A stretch of DNA of 64,000 nucleotides from Tritrichomonas musculus (GCA_039105265.1 JAPFFF010000018.1:1426001-1490000); one strand, 5' to 3'; shown: positions 39,701-50,345, counted from the stretch's first letter. Notes: a model not told the origin generated them from the sequence alone. Numbers and translations are program-made.

Positions 39701-42700
39701 AAACGATACGCAACTTTTTAAACGTTGTAAAAAGTCCGATTGATCAAAGGTCAAAATCACCAATTTTTCACCTTCAACCGCTCGTAACCATTTTGTTCCG
39801 CTCAATTGTGGGTCGATTAGCAAAGGGAAGCATTGATCATTTTGAGTTATTATTAATGCGTTTTCAATTGAATGTGTATCGTTCGGTAACCCCTTCACAA
39901 TCCAATCACGAATGACTCCGTCATTTCCGAGGCTTTGGGCTATTGAAAAAGTTTCAGAGAAATCGATTTCTTCAGCTTCCAAGAAAAGTTTCCAAGCCTC
40001 GATCATTTCGCAACGATAGGAAGGTGAAAAAGCTCCCAAATAGGTCAAAACGCCGGAAATTAAAAGTGAATCGCCAAGAATGAAATTTGAAGAATTTCTC
40101 AAATTTTTCGCATTTTCAGTCCATCTGTTTGTTTCGCCACTGAGGCCATTCATTATCTTTTGTGCGCGCGTCAATCTTGCCTGCGTTTTTCCGACATTGA
40201 CGGTTAGTTCGCCTTCCTTCTTCTGCATCTCCTGCGCGTTTTCTTCGAGCTTCTTCAGCTTCGCTTCGACGTCAGAAAGATGATTTTTGGCTTCAAGCAA
40301 AATTTTTTGGCTTTCCTCGAGCTTCTTTGCAGCCTGTTCGGCGGCGAGTTTCTTCGGCAGAATCTCTTGATAGACAAACCAATAGTCAAAGGATGCGCAG
40401 ACCCAATCGTAAAGAGCTCCGACAGCCATGAACGAAGCCACGGCTGCCGCTCTTTTCATATTTCTCAATTCCTTATTTTGAGGGACGTATTTTTTCAGTT
40501 TTTCAATGGTGTTCTTTGAAATTGTTTCAATTTTGAAATTTGTGACATTTTTTATAAATTGAATGTCATTCAATAATGAAACCGCTTCAGGCCAATAATC
40601 ATCAACTTTTTCACCGGGATTGGGACCATCGACCTTCTTTGGACTTCGGCCAAACATGATGCAAATTGCGTCAAATGTGTCCTTCATTCCAGCGCTTGGC
40701 TGATGCAACTTTTTAATGTTGACAAGCGAGTCTTTGTCTAGCCTTTGAACCGCTTCTTGCGCTTCGCGAAGAAGCGGCTTCGCTAGCTCAAGCTGTTCTT
40801 GAGCTATTCGATTAGTTTCTGCTGCTTCTTCGGCTTCTTTCTCAGCAATTTCGCTTTTGCCTTGAACTTCTTTCCTTGTTTCTTCAACTTCGTTGCGCTT
40901 CACTGTCAGATCTTGCAGCACTTTTTCTACGTCGTTTCGCGTCTTTTGGAGGATTGGAATGTCGTGGTCAAGTTGTTTGCTCATTGATTCGATTTGGTTT
41001 CTGGTTGTCGTGATTTTAGTGACGCCGTTTTCGTAATTTTTGATCTGTTCAGAGACGAACTTTTGTTTCGAAACCAACTTTGAAATGAAAGTATTCAAAA
41101 GTTCAAAATAACGGCTCGGAGTAACCGCCGTAAACCGTTTTGTTTCAATGAGGAATTTCTTTGCCATGTCTTCGACGGATTTGTGAATTTTGACACAAAC
41201 AGAGACGATTGATTTGATAACATTTGGCGGTTCAGTTGAACTTTTTCTGATGGTGGCGGTTGCGACACTTTCGAGCGCATCCCTCGACCATGGCAAGAAC
41301 CAATCGATTGTTGTCTCATTTCTAATTGATGGGAAAGACAACATTGAATCCTTGAAGATTTGTCCATAAGGAGAAAACACGAGAATTACGTGCAAATTCC
41401 TTCTGCATCTTTCCTTAAACATTTGTTCGTAATCGGCATCCATTACCATTTCAGCTTGAGCCAACTCTGCTTTAATTGCCTCCATTTCATCACGTTCAAA
41501 AAGTCTAGGAATTTCGCAATTTATCATCAAATTAGATAGATCTTCAAGTTGCTGCTGCATGATGATTTGGACATCAGTTATAATGAACCCTGTTGCGATG
41601 TCTTGTACTCCGCATTGCTTCATTAAATTCTTGATATCTTCGCGCCATTCGGTGAAGCCGTAAGTTCTCGTGATTGCGATTTCAAACGGATCAATTGATG
41701 CCATGTGAAGTGCAAGTCTAGACAATGATTTACGGCCCGACGACTTGACGCCAACAAGCAATGCATGGCCTCGTTGCATCGTGAACAATCGAGAGAGACT
41801 TGACAAGTGTTCAATTGCTTCATGAAAAAGGACAATGTCAATCGTTTTTGTCGCATCTTTGTTGTGCTCTTCAAGTGTTGAATTGCAGGCATTTAAAACT
41901 TGCTCAGGATTCATTTGTATTTCATGATACCTTTGCGAACCGTCGGCAAATTCATTGAACATTAAAAAGTCGTCTTTGTTGATCGTTTCCCATGAAACTT
42001 TGAAATGAGTTTTGACGGTTTTTGTCATTTTTTCATGAAACCATTTACGATCTTCATTTGAATTAAAACGATCGTTTAATTCGCGATTCATTTCATGAAA
42101 CCAAAGCTTAATGAAGTCTTCTTCGTTGCTTATTAACGATGAATTAACAAGAAGAATTCCTTTGATGACGCGAACGATCGTTCTCAAGTTGAAAATGTAA
42201 TGAAGTTTCGATGGAATCGGAAGAAGATTTGTTGTGCATTGATCGAAGATGTCAAGGGTTGCATCAACTACTTGATTCAGCATGTCTTTCACGCAGGGTT
42301 GATGATTCCGAAACCGTTGATTCATTAAGTTGTAAACTATTGAATTAACGGTTTCATTTTTGTACTTCGGAATATGAAGGATGAAAAAGTGACGCATTAA
42401 ACGATGAGGAATTGAAAATAAACCGCCGCCGGGACATCCCATTGTAGCATAGATTGTCGTCCCCAAAATGCTGTTGAATTCAACAGGTGATGTGTTGTAC
42501 CAACCGCCATAATCCATGAATTGTCGCACCAATTCAAGTGTCGGTTGTGCTCCGTAAATTTCAGGTTTAACGCTGCTCAAATTATCTAGCAAAAAGACTT
42601 CAAAATGATCATTCAAAGGGCCAAATTTTCCGTGCTTTTTATGAAGATATGACATGATGAATTGTGAGATGTTTGACGGTTGTGAACAGTTAGAAAGTGG

Positions 42701-45700
42701 CAAAACATGACATTCAAAAATTTTGTGATTTAAAATGTTCTCAATTAACGTCTTGCCAATTAATGTCTTCGATGTCTCTGGACCTTGAACGAGAATGTGC
42801 TTGTGATTTGTGATGAGAAGCTGCGAAAGGAAAAGTGCAGATGCTGACTCGTTTGTTGGAATCATCTGTTCTTCAATGAGCTTGAAATCAGTGAAATTCA
42901 TTGAGGTCGAATTGTCACACCAAGGCGTCCACGCTAATTTCGAAAGGTCAGCGAAATAATCAAAAACGGTTAGATCGGTTGGGAAGGGACAACTTGACTT
43001 GTTTTTCTCACAAAGTTCTTTAAAGAATAAGTCAAACGTCACCCTTGAATTGTCAGTCAGAATTCCGCCAAACGACCAAACCAAGCAAAACAAGAAGACA
43101 CGTTCAAAAACGGTTTTTATCACTTCCTCGTCGATGTCGTTGAAGTACGGGATGATTTCTGAGGACGAGAAAAGTGAGAAGAACGGTTTTTGGTCAAGTG
43201 GATCGACCATAACCGTTTCATCACCATCCACCACTTTTTCAATCGGACTTCTAATTATTGCTGCGTAACAGTCGAGCAAAGAGAGCAAGTTTACCACTGC
43301 GTTGTTCGATGAAATTGGCAATGAACACTCTGAGTCGACTTCAATGAATTGTACCATTGAAGGCAGGTAAGCATCCATCAATTGGCGAACAATTTCTGCC
43401 ATTTTCGGAAACTTTTCTTTTTTGTTGTTCTGCCAAGAATCACAGAGAATTGACCATGGAAGAACGGTTGGGTCGAAATAAACCATTCCACAACGTGAAA
43501 CAGTTGCTGGTGAAGCTTCGCTTAAATTGTCAACTTCAAAAATCATCTTGACATGAGGCCCCAATTGAATTCTTTCGTTGTTTGGAAGACAGAGGACTTT
43601 GTTATCGTCCAACAAAGAATTCATTGATTCAATCCACAACGAATCAACGGGACCGTCAACAATGATCCATTTCAGCTCGGATTGTTCGGAGAATGAGCAT
43701 TCACGAATTGATTTTGAAAGAACTCCGTCTGACCATTCTGAAGTGACAGGATTAAAGAAACCGTAAAGCTCTGAAATTGAAATCGCTTTTGGATTCAATT
43801 GCTCAACGTGGACTGGCTTTCCTTCACCCGTTTCCAAGGCCTGTTTGGTGAGTGCATCAGAGAGAACCTTCCAAGACACGGACTTTCCAGATAGTGACCC
43901 ACCTATCAACATTATTCCATGCCTCACAATTGTTGTTTCAAAAAGTTCGACACTTTTTGAGACGTAAATTGGCAATGGTTGAAAATTGAATGAATTGAAT
44001 GAATTTGTGATAAAAGTGACAAGATTTTCAGATGTCACTTTTTCACTCTCAACTTCAGGAAACACATCTTTGATTATGTATTCAAAAAGTGGGATATCGG
44101 CCGATATCAGCCTAGGAGAAGTGCAATCACGAATTGTTTGAACTAATAAAAATGACTCATTTGCATTAAGGTCATTTCTTTTGGCCTTCCCAGCGGTTGA
44201 CAAAATTGCTTTCATAGCTCGAAGGCCCCAGTCATAATGATGCGAATTGCTGAGTTGCTTTCTGCACAAGTCGAACAAAGCAACGAGTTTCACAGACAAT
44301 TTTGAGGCCGTTGTAAAACCGCCACTGAAAAGCATGATTTCAGAAATGAACACGAAATCCGGCACCATCATTGCCACTGGTCTAAAGAGAGCCTTTAAGT
44401 TATCTGGCAATTCGGTACGACCAGCGTAACCAGGATTCATTGTTATACAGATAGCTGCGTTATTATTAATTTTCAACGTTCTTGAGTCCAACTGAAAAGT
44501 TTCAAGATTTGCAGCAATTGCCTCTTGAATGTTTCGCACTTGTTGTGCAATGACTGACAGAACTTCGATGTTGATTCTGTTGAATTCATCGAAGCAGCTC
44601 CAAGAACCAGAACTGGACAAACCGGCGAAGAATTGTGACATTTGTTCAGGTGTCACTTCTTCACTGCAATTGTAAACAACGCAAGGTCTTCCTAACGCTT
44701 TTGCACAATCTCTAACTGTCTCTGTTTTGCCTGTTCCTGCAGGGCCGCTTGGAGCACCGCTTAAGAATTGCTTAAAGGCTGAAAGCAAGGTTTGATAGCA
44801 ACGATCCGTTAAAGGAGTAATGACTAAACGTGCCGAATTCCCTGCATATTCGTATGAATATTCAAACGTGTTATTGATGCTTTTTATCATTACGGTTTCA
44901 TTCTCCCAATAATAGCGTAATTGCTTCATCCATTTGAAGCTTTCTACTTCTTGAACGCCGTCGCTTATAAGCGATGTTATTATGTCACGATTATGAACTT
45001 CATTAATAAGCAAACATGAAACTACTTGACGTAAAAGTTTAGAGATTTTCTGTCTGATTATTTCAGTAAGTTGATCCAATTGTTCTATGAATTTATTTTG
45101 TAAAGTTCTCAATCCTCTCAATTTCTGACTTTTGATAACATTTGTTACTTGCTGTGTCCATAGAATTTGATTCGTTATCAAGCAAACTTGAGCTGGAAAT
45201 TTAATAAGCCAGTCTTCTTTCTTCATTTCAGTTGATGTCGAAGCAATAAGACATTCACTTGTTCTTTTTTTCAGTGTGTTTTTCATTTCTTCTTCAAATG
45301 AATTCAGCCAGTCTTCAATTTCAGGTGTGTCACCTTGAATTTCATTTACAAACTTAACCGTTTCGCCTTCAGAATCATTCATTGCTGAAATTGTCATATT
45401 CGAATCAACTGTTATTGAATTGACGTATTCAAAAAGTTTCTGCATTGATTCTTGAATTTTATCGAAATCTTTCGTATGTGACAAAATAGAAATTAACTCA
45501 TCATTCGACAAAAAGAAGAATCGTGGGAATCCAAGTCTTTTTGCTTCCAAATAAGCATTCAATCCTTTAGTAATTGAATCCAAAAGTACGTTGCATTGCT
45601 TCAAATTTGAATCAAGATTGGATCGATGCATGACACTATTAAATTCAGGATGATTATGTGTTAACGTCATTATACCAGTCCATATCTTATCAACAGTTGT

Positions 45701-48700
45701 CCAGTCACGTGCTTCTTTATGCAATTTTTGTTGAATTGAAGTACCACAAAAAATCGGTTGTAAATACAGCCAATTCTTTTGACATTCAATCCAACTTTCA
45801 AGAATGTCGTGTGATTGACGTAAGAAAAGAAGTTTCTCTGTAGCTCTCTTCTTAACTGGTGCGATGAATGGTGATGTTAATAATGTTTGTGTTGTGACAA
45901 GTTGATCATCAATTGTTGAAATAATGTCTCCGATTTCATGAAGAATGAAATGACCTGAATTTCTAAATTCAACTGTGATGAACTTCAGTTGTTGCACTTC
46001 TGCATCCATCTGATCAAGTGAGGATTCAAGTGAATATTCTTGTGCTGCTATTGCTGCAATTTCATTAATTTTTTCTTGCCACTTTTCGAGATGAAGATCA
46101 AAGAAGCCTTGAAGTGACAATTCCATTGATGGATTGACTTGAAAACCAGCAACTTCTGAGATCTCCTCCCAATGTTTTGTCTTTATTCCGGGATGTCTCA
46201 ATTTCATCAACAAAGGAACTTTTTGTTTGAAGAGGTCAATTTGTTGACCTAAGGGTGTGATGACTTTTTCAATGAGCTGTTTTTGATTGGCCAAATCTTT
46301 CTTAATTTTGACTATTTTTTTACCTGCCAAAATCAAGAATTGATTGATTTGATCAGCTTTCACTTGTGGAAATGGAGTATCGAGCCAATTCGTGTTTGTA
46401 TTCAACCATTCATTGGCAAGATTCCATAAAGTATGAAGTGGTGAGAATTCCTCAATTAACTTCGTTAAAACACGACAATTTTGTGGTTCAAAATCGAACA
46501 ATTTTTCATGGTTATTAAAAAGTTCTTGTTGTTCTTTCAATTTCTGCATTTTTGAATAGATTTCATTAATTGAATCACTAGCTTCAATTGTCATCTCAAG
46601 ATCAAGAAACTTAGCATTAAAAGCCGTTAATTCTTCAGTTACTTGTAATGTATCGTTTTCTAATGATCTTTGATTAGCACGTAATTCACGAATCATTCTA
46701 ATTCTTTCAACTTGGACTGTTCTTTCAGTTTCATCGATGATTGCATTAATTTTTTGTGGCCATTGAAGTGCCCGATATCTTTGTTCAAATTCATCGTCGG
46801 AGAAAGAAAAGTGAAACTCTTCCAAAAAAGAAAATCTATCTTTTGACATTTCCATTTTTTTATTTCTTGCTTTTTCGGTCTCGTAAACATCGTTCAAATA
46901 CTTCTTCAAATCGGACAATTCTTCAGGTGTTTTTGGCACAGTTTGAAGTTTTTCAGAAATTTGTTTGAATTCGTTATCAAGTTCATTTACATCACGTAAA
47001 GCAAATGATTTTATTTGATTTAAAAAATGATGAATTAATTGTTTAATATGTTTAGATCCTTCTTCTTTAAATTCAGAGCATAAAAGTATAAAAACGCCAA
47101 GATTATTATCTGATTTCAATTCATTTTGAATGATATCCAAAACTTTATTGAATTCATTTATTTGTTCACGATATTCATCAAGAGTTTTCATCGCATTTGG
47201 ATCAAAATCATGGGCATAGCCTTCTGGATCAAGTGAAAGAACTTGTTCCAAATATTCCTTATCAGACAAAAATTGATTCGATTGAATAAAAATGTCATTC
47301 AAAATGTTGTTCAATAAATCTTTCGATTCTTGAATGATTTTTACGCAATCTTGAAAAGAAACTCTTCCATAATCAACTCTAAAGAAGCCTAATTCAATCT
47401 TTGGAAGTTCATTAATTGTGTTCTCAAATTGGGACAGAATTAAAAGAATGTTTTCAGAGAAGTCGTGAAGAGAAGGAGCGAAATCAAGTTTTTTCTCGTT
47501 ATTCATTACGAGAACAATTACAAATTGCGGCTCAATGATTGTGTCTTTATTTGAAGACAAATATTTATTAAATATATATAAGAATGATTCCAAGGTAGCT
47601 TTAACTATATCTAACAAAATTGTATGAAGCATCCTTGTCGTTAATGTTGCCATTTTTTCATATTTGACATTCACCGAATCTATTAAATTACTCATGTTTT
47701 CAGTCATGATGTTTCCGAGAACACTATTCAATGTTTCTTCTATTGATGTCTTGAATCTTTTGGTGGTATCATTCAGATGCTCATGTTGATATGTGATGAA
47801 TTCACTCAATTGTAAAGTTTCATTGAAATCTTCTCTCAAAAATTTGACGTTTTTTAAATCTTGAAAAATACTCCAAATGCTAAAAATACCTTCCATTATA
47901 TTTTTATCTGCGAAAAGATGGATTTGTGAAATTGTTTTAAAAAGTGATGTGAAGTCATAATCCAGTTTTTCAATGAGTCCATATTCAATTCTTTCTTCTT
48001 TCAAATTTTGTCGATTCAATTCTAAAAATTCATCACGATCAGGAATGAGTGGATTATTATCTATTTCATATAAGAACTGAAGTTTATTATTCAAGATTTT
48101 AAAGTTAGATCTAACTTCATCATCCAACTTTTTCAATAAAACCGTTTCTCCTGTATTCAAATTGAGTTGATTATGAATTGTTGTTAAATCATCGTTAGAA
48201 AGCTCTGGAAGACTGTCAGTTGGCATCTCTTCAACACGTTTGTTAAATTTCATTGCTGTCTCAAACATTGCACAACTTAATCTTGCTTGGTCAACTCTAA
48301 GGTCAAATTTTTCTTTGTTTTCTTGGTCAAATCTTAAATTGAATCGAGCAACTTTTTTTCTTTTGTGATTATTTTCCCATTCAATTAGAAATAAATGATT
48401 TTCTTCATCATAATTGATAACTTTACATTTTTCCCATCGAATTTGACCTTTGTCTGAAATTTTTGAATAGCCAGTTGGATTTTTCATTAATTCTTCAATT
48501 GAAAATTCTTCATATTTTTTATCATCAAAAACTTCAAGTGGTAAAAATTTCGGATCTTCAAAGTTATTGATAATATTATCATTTTCACTTTCTAATTCAT
48601 TTTGCGAGTTATTAGGTTTTACTTTGTTTAAATTATACAACTTATTTAACGATGAACTTTTTTTCTGGGTGGGAATTAAATACTTTGATCTTAATATATC

Positions 48701-49264
48701 TTTTAAATCTGTTGTAACAGTTCCTGCTGGAAAAATAACGCGATTTTCCGTTGGATGATAAGTTTGTGATAATAGACGTCCTTGTAAACTATTGGGATTG
48801 TAATTGGTATTTGGGACGACAAAATTAGGAAGTTTAGGTGCATGAAATGGTACGGGTGCTAGATTGCTTTTTGACCGTGGTTTCGTTGAAGATGATTGAA
48901 TTTGTGATATTTGAACTTTAGCAATTCTCTGTTTTTGTGAAGTATTTAATGGAACATTTCGAGGAAAAGGCCGAACATTAATCAATGGTTTGGATTTTTG
49001 CTGCTGAGATTGCTGTTGCGTTGAAATTGGATTTTGAGGCGGAGATAAATTTGAATTCGATTGAATTTCTGTATTGGTTTCGTTTTGAGTATTGTTATTG
49101 TTATCTAATTCGTCAGCATTAAGTGTCCATTCACCAATTTTTGGAACTTTAACTGTTTCTTCTGGGAGAACTTTTCCTAAACGTTTGTTCATATCTCTTT
49201 CCTTTGCAATAGCATCTTCTTTTTCTAGGAGACGTGTTCTACCTCTCCCAAATCTCCCTTCCAT
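36731..49264 (-). CDS. Axonemal dynein heavy chain, single-headed inner-arm type, canonical AAA1
   Basis: 4177 residues, intronless. After a Gln/Pro/Asn-rich N-terminus (1-200) come tail and linker. AAA1 is textbook: GPAGTGKTETV (1507-1517), YNCSEEV, GSWSCFDEFNRI with Asp1559 and Glu1560, and TMNPGYAGRTELPDNLKALFRPV. AAA2 has GGSLSGKS. AAA3 has a damaged P-loop, GPETSKT at 2161-2167, lacking the Gly before Lys and one residue short. AAA4 has GVKSSGRKSLSRLA (from 2505), as in most axonemal chains. Stalk helices lie at about 2735-2840 and 2958-3055 around a microtubule-binding domain. The C-terminus ends TTYECPVFRTQNRGSGALG and IFSLYLPSETEKPDHWVQR, as in DNAH-type chains. It should be an active flagellar motor. 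Length and C-terminus point to the single-headed inner arm; the exact subtype is not resolved. Confidence 0.95.
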   Translation of the reverse strand: MEGRFGRGRTRLLEKEDAIAKERDMNKRLGKVLPEETVKVPKIGEWTLNADELDNNNNTQNETNTEIQSNSNLSPPQNPISTQQQSQQQKSKPLINVRPFPRNVPLNTSQKQRIAKVQISQIQSSSTKPRSKSNLAPVPFHAPKLPNFVVPNTNYNPNSLQGRLLSQTYHPTENRVIFPAGTVTTDLKDILRSKYLIPTQKKSSSLNKLYNLNKVKPNNSQNELESENDNIINNFEDPKFLPLEVFDDKKYEEFSIEELMKNPTGYSKISDKGQIRWEKCKVINYDEENHLFLIEWENNHKRKKVARFNLRFDQENKEKFDLRVDQARLSCAMFETAMKFNKRVEEMPTDSLPELSNDDLTTIHNQLNLNTGETVLLKKLDDEVRSNFKILNNKLQFLYEIDNNPLIPDRDEFLELNRQNLKEERIEYGLIEKLDYDFTSLFKTISQIHLFADKNIMEGIFSIWSIFQDLKNVKFLREDFNETLQLSEFITYQHEHLNDTTKRFKTSIEETLNSVLGNIMTENMSNLIDSVNVKYEKMATLTTRMLHTILLDIVKATLESFLYIFNKYLSSNKDTIIEPQFVIVLVMNNEKKLDFAPSLHDFSENILLILSQFENTINELPKIELGFFRVDYGRVSFQDCVKIIQESKDLLNNILNDIFIQSNQFLSDKEYLEQVLSLDPEGYAHDFDPNAMKTLDEYREQINEFNKVLDIIQNELKSDNNLGVFILLCSEFKEEGSKHIKQLIHHFLNQIKSFALRDVNELDNEFKQISEKLQTVPKTPEELSDLKKYLNDVYETEKARNKKMEMSKDRFSFLEEFHFSFSDDEFEQRYRALQWPQKINAIIDETERTVQVERIRMIRELRANQRSLENDTLQVTEELTAFNAKFLDLEMTIEASDSINEIYSKMQKLKEQQELFNNHEKLFDFEPQNCRVLTKLIEEFSPLHTLWNLANEWLNTNTNWLDTPFPQVKADQINQFLILAGKKIVKIKKDLANQKQLIEKVITPLGQQIDLFKQKVPLLMKLRHPGIKTKHWEEISEVAGFQVNPSMELSLQGFFDLHLEKWQEKINEIAAIAAQEYSLESSLDQMDAEVQQLKFITVEFRNSGHFILHEIGDIISTIDDQLVTTQTLLTSPFIAPVKKRATEKLLFLRQSHDILESWIECQKNWLYLQPIFCGTSIQQKLHKEARDWTTVDKIWTGIMTLTHNHPEFNSVMHRSNLDSNLKQCNVLLDSITKGLNAYLEAKRLGFPRFFFLSNDELISILSHTKDFDKIQESMQKLFEYVNSITVDSNMTISAMNDSEGETVKFVNEIQGDTPEIEDWLNSFEEEMKNTLKKRTSECLIASTSTEMKKEDWLIKFPAQVCLITNQILWTQQVTNVIKSQKLRGLRTLQNKFIEQLDQLTEIIRQKISKLLRQVVSCLLINEVHNRDIITSLISDGVQEVESFKWMKQLRYYWENETVMIKSINNTFEYSYEYAGNSARLVITPLTDRCYQTLLSAFKQFLSGAPSGPAGTGKTETVRDCAKALGRPCVVYNCSEEVTPEQMSQFFAGLSSSGSWSCFDEFNRINIEVLSVIAQQVRNIQEAIAANLETFQLDSRTLKINNNAAICITMNPGYAGRTELPDNLKALFRPVAMMVPDFVFISEIMLFSGGFTTASKLSVKLVALFDLCRKQLSNSHHYDWGLRAMKAILSTAGKAKRNDLNANESFLLVQTIRDCTSPRLISADIPLFEYIIKDVFPEVESEKVTSENLVTFITNSFNSFNFQPLPIYVSKSVELFETTIVRHGIMLIGGSLSGKSVSWKVLSDALTKQALETGEGKPVHVEQLNPKAISISELYGFFNPVTSEWSDGVLSKSIRECSFSEQSELKWIIVDGPVDSLWIESMNSLLDDNKVLCLPNNERIQLGPHVKMIFEVDNLSEASPATVSRCGMVYFDPTVLPWSILCDSWQNNKKEKFPKMAEIVRQLMDAYLPSMVQFIEVDSECSLPISSNNAVVNLLSLLDCYAAIIRSPIEKVVDGDETVMVDPLDQKPFFSLFSSSEIIPYFNDIDEEVIKTVFERVFLFCLVWSFGGILTDNSRVTFDLFFKELCEKNKSSCPFPTDLTVFDYFADLSKLAWTPWCDNSTSMNFTDFKLIEEQMIPTNESASALFLSQLLITNHKHILVQGPETSKTLIGKTLIENILNHKIFECHVLPLSNCSQPSNISQFIMSYLHKKHGKFGPLNDHFEVFLLDNLSSVKPEIYGAQPTLELVRQFMDYGGWYNTSPVEFNSILGTTIYATMGCPGGGLFSIPHRLMRHFFILHIPKYKNETVNSIVYNLMNQRFRNHQPCVKDMLNQVVDATLDIFDQCTTNLLPIPSKLHYIFNLRTIVRVIKGILLVNSSLISNEEDFIKLWFHEMNRELNDRFNSNEDRKWFHEKMTKTVKTHFKVSWETINKDDFLMFNEFADGSQRYHEIQMNPEQVLNACNSTLEEHNKDATKTIDIVLFHEAIEHLSSLSRLFTMQRGHALLVGVKSSGRKSLSRLALHMASIDPFEIAITRTYGFTEWREDIKNLMKQCGVQDIATGFIITDVQIIMQQQLEDLSNLMINCEIPRLFERDEMEAIKAELAQAEMVMDADYEQMFKERCRRNLHVILVFSPYGQIFKDSMLSFPSIRNETTIDWFLPWSRDALESVATATIRKSSTEPPNVIKSIVSVCVKIHKSVEDMAKKFLIETKRFTAVTPSRYFELLNTFISKLVSKQKFVSEQIKNYENGVTKITTTRNQIESMSKQLDHDIPILQKTRNDVEKVLQDLTVKRNEVEETRKEVQGKSEIAEKEAEEAAETNRIAQEQLELAKPLLREAQEAVQRLDKDSLVNIKKLHQPSAGMKDTFDAICIMFGRSPKKVDGPNPGEKVDDYWPEAVSLLNDIQFIKNVTNFKIETISKNTIEKLKKYVPQNKELRNMKRAAAVASFMAVGALYDWVCASFDYWFVYQEILPKKLAAEQAAKKLEESQKILLEAKNHLSDVEAKLKKLEENAQEMQKKEGELTVNVGKTQARLTRAQKIMNGLSGETNRWTENAKNLRNSSNFILGDSLLISGVLTYLGAFSPSYRCEMIEAWKLFLEAEEIDFSETFSIAQSLGNDGVIRDWIVKGLPNDTHSIENALIITQNDQCFPLLIDPQLSGTKWLRAVEGEKLVILTFDQSDFLQRLKSCVSFGVPVLIENVGLKLDPLIDPILSRELLNVDGQKRVALGGEYVPFNSSFRLYISTKYPNPQYSPEICSQVTLINFTTTQDGLTDLLLNNLIEVEREDLDRKRIQIMEESAENTKKLKDIEEEILLIVSNAGSDILEDDVAIDTLTRAQKTSANIEQQIQASVKTEQQISHFKDKFEVVAQRASLLYFCVSDFSVIDPMYQFSLKWFVSLFRTAIQHSDHPSDFSLMISSFNDSIAKTFYESVSFSLFSRHKSLFSTLMTIRILTFEKKINNNELAFFLQPTTKNEKSPFKFISDEIWSLTVSLSKISTTFSSLPDDIKSNEEKWREYMDSQSPEKEAIPFPGSLTSFQKLLILRIFHLQKVREGLHIFIEENLGSFFVKPPTLNLLNVFKDSDPLSPLIFIIMPGIDPQDEVMTVATQLETDKYLKSYSLGRGRGQGAKELILEAAEKGFWVLLQNCHLSLSWMPQLEYIVNNLDPAKTHQRFRLCLVTMSSPDFPIGILYQGTKLIYEIPKGMRENVMRIYSSISEEDYNSSENSFIEKRLTFHLAFFHAVVLERLQFGSIGWNIPYEFNPSDFSISRRHLKIFLNENQDSKIPFEALSYVIGELNYGGRVTDKWDRRLLLSILNKYFSENINSRNFSFGSRYSPPDFEDENNAYQNLLDSVSKWPVVTAGEDVGLSKNASTITARNEALRIFSSLIEVQPSLASASDSISEDQFALNLVETLIKQVPQQFNVIQFKKQYNLKDTINTVLHHEILLYNKLIKVILDSLNQMQKGLKGLILIDEKLDLLNRRLLAGRVPEIWLEHSYPSILNLRSYMDDLNVRVNFLDKWVRGSPPKVYNLGAFYHPEEFLTAVLQVYARKHKVPFDSLSWLTNPLNETVEEKIVQKPDEGIYICGLPIEGAKWDLDEKTLVECGEKELINKLPVIHLVPTQDKNQYNMATTYECPVFRTQNRGSGALGLPNYIFSLYLPSETEKPDHWVQRSVAAFITTS

Positions 49265-49610
49265 TGAAATTATATTAACGAGTTTTTTTGGATGATTAAA
49301 ATTATCATAAAAAGTTGTTTATTTCAATTTTTATCAAAAAGTTTTATACGATTACAAGAAATCCAAAATACGCATATCTCATTCTTTAAAAAAAAAAAAT
49401 CATTGAATTTCTTATTCATGCCTTAAATATTGGTTTATATGGTGCATATTAGGTTAACTAAAAACAAACTGTATAGGTATCAATATTTAAATTTCATTGA
49501 AAATTATATAATTTACATATTTTCATTTAATAGATTGTTTTATACAATTATATAAATAAAATGAATCTAAAATTAATATAAAAAAAAAAAAAGTCAATCT
49601 ATGTGTTTTC
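49265..49610. other. Intergenic, 346 bases
   Basis: AT-rich spacer between the dynein start and the Trm7 stop; no motif recognised. Confidence 0.6.
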
Positions 49611-50345
49611 TTACCAATCTATATTTTCTGGGTGCTTATCAAATCCAGATAAATCTCCAAATGCAACAAAAGCAGGACAAAGAGGCTGATCAGCTTCAAA
49701 TTCTGACATTGGGTCACCTGATAACTTAGGTTTATAATTTTCAGGCATGTGAAATCCTTGGCATACAATAAATGCTTCAAGTGATGCGACTCTAGATGCT
49801 CTTGGTTTCATTGTTGTTACTGTTTCAAAAAATGGTGATAATGATGAGAATAAATCTTGAATGTCACGTCCAGTAAAAACCTTTGCCATAAAAGTCCCTC
49901 CTTTTTCAAGCATGAAACATGCGATATTAAATGCTGCAAAAACTAGTTGAGACTGCATAAATTCGTCAAGATCATGAAGTCCTGTTACATCTGGTGCCCC
50001 ATCACTAATTACAAGTTGGGCTTTTTTGCCTTCCATTGCATCAATTACTTTTTGAGAAGTTGCAGGAGATGTAATATCACCACGAATCTGGATTACTCCA
50101 GGAATTGGGGCCATAGGTTGAAGATCAACTGCTACAATCCGGCTATTTGGGACTGATTCAAGGCGTTGTGCGCAAACTTGTGACCATGAGCCAGGGGCTG
50201 CGCATAAGTCAACAATTCTATTAACATTTTCAAAAAGATGGAAGTGGTCAGCCACTTGGATTAACTTGAATGCTGAACGAGCTCTCCAGCCTTCTTGTTT
50301 AGCCGCTCGGTAAAATGTGTCTCTTTGAGATGTTGTTGAATCCAT
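49611..50345 (-). CDS. TRM7: Trm7/FTSJ1-type tRNA anticodon-loop 2'-O-methyltransferase
   Basis: 244 residues, close to the usual core length. RDTFYRAAKQEGWRARSAFKLIQ opens the RrmJ/FtsJ fold. The SAM-binding motif DLCAAPGSWSQV is at 46-57. The K-D-K-E catalytic tetrad is complete: Lys27, Asp115 (in VISDGAPDVTGLHD), Lys155 (FMAKVF) and Glu190 (ASLEAF). The VDLQPMAPI..V and GDITS blocks are specific to the Trm7 branch rather than Spb1 or mitochondrial Mrm2. The enzyme methylates the ribose of residues 32 and 34 in the anticodon loop of some tRNAs, with partner proteins Trm732 and Trm734 in yeast. A short C-terminal tail follows. The start is the first ATG in frame. Confidence 0.95.
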   Translation of the reverse strand: MDSTTSQRDTFYRAAKQEGWRARSAFKLIQVADHFHLFENVNRIVDLCAAPGSWSQVCAQRLESVPNSRIVAVDLQPMAPIPGVIQIRGDITSPATSQKVIDAMEGKKAQLVISDGAPDVTGLHDLDEFMQSQLVFAAFNIACFMLEKGGTFMAKVFTGRDIQDLFSSLSPFFETVTTMKPRASRVASLEAFIVCQGFHMPENYKPKLSGDPMSEFEADQPLCPAFVAFGDLSGFDKHPENIDW

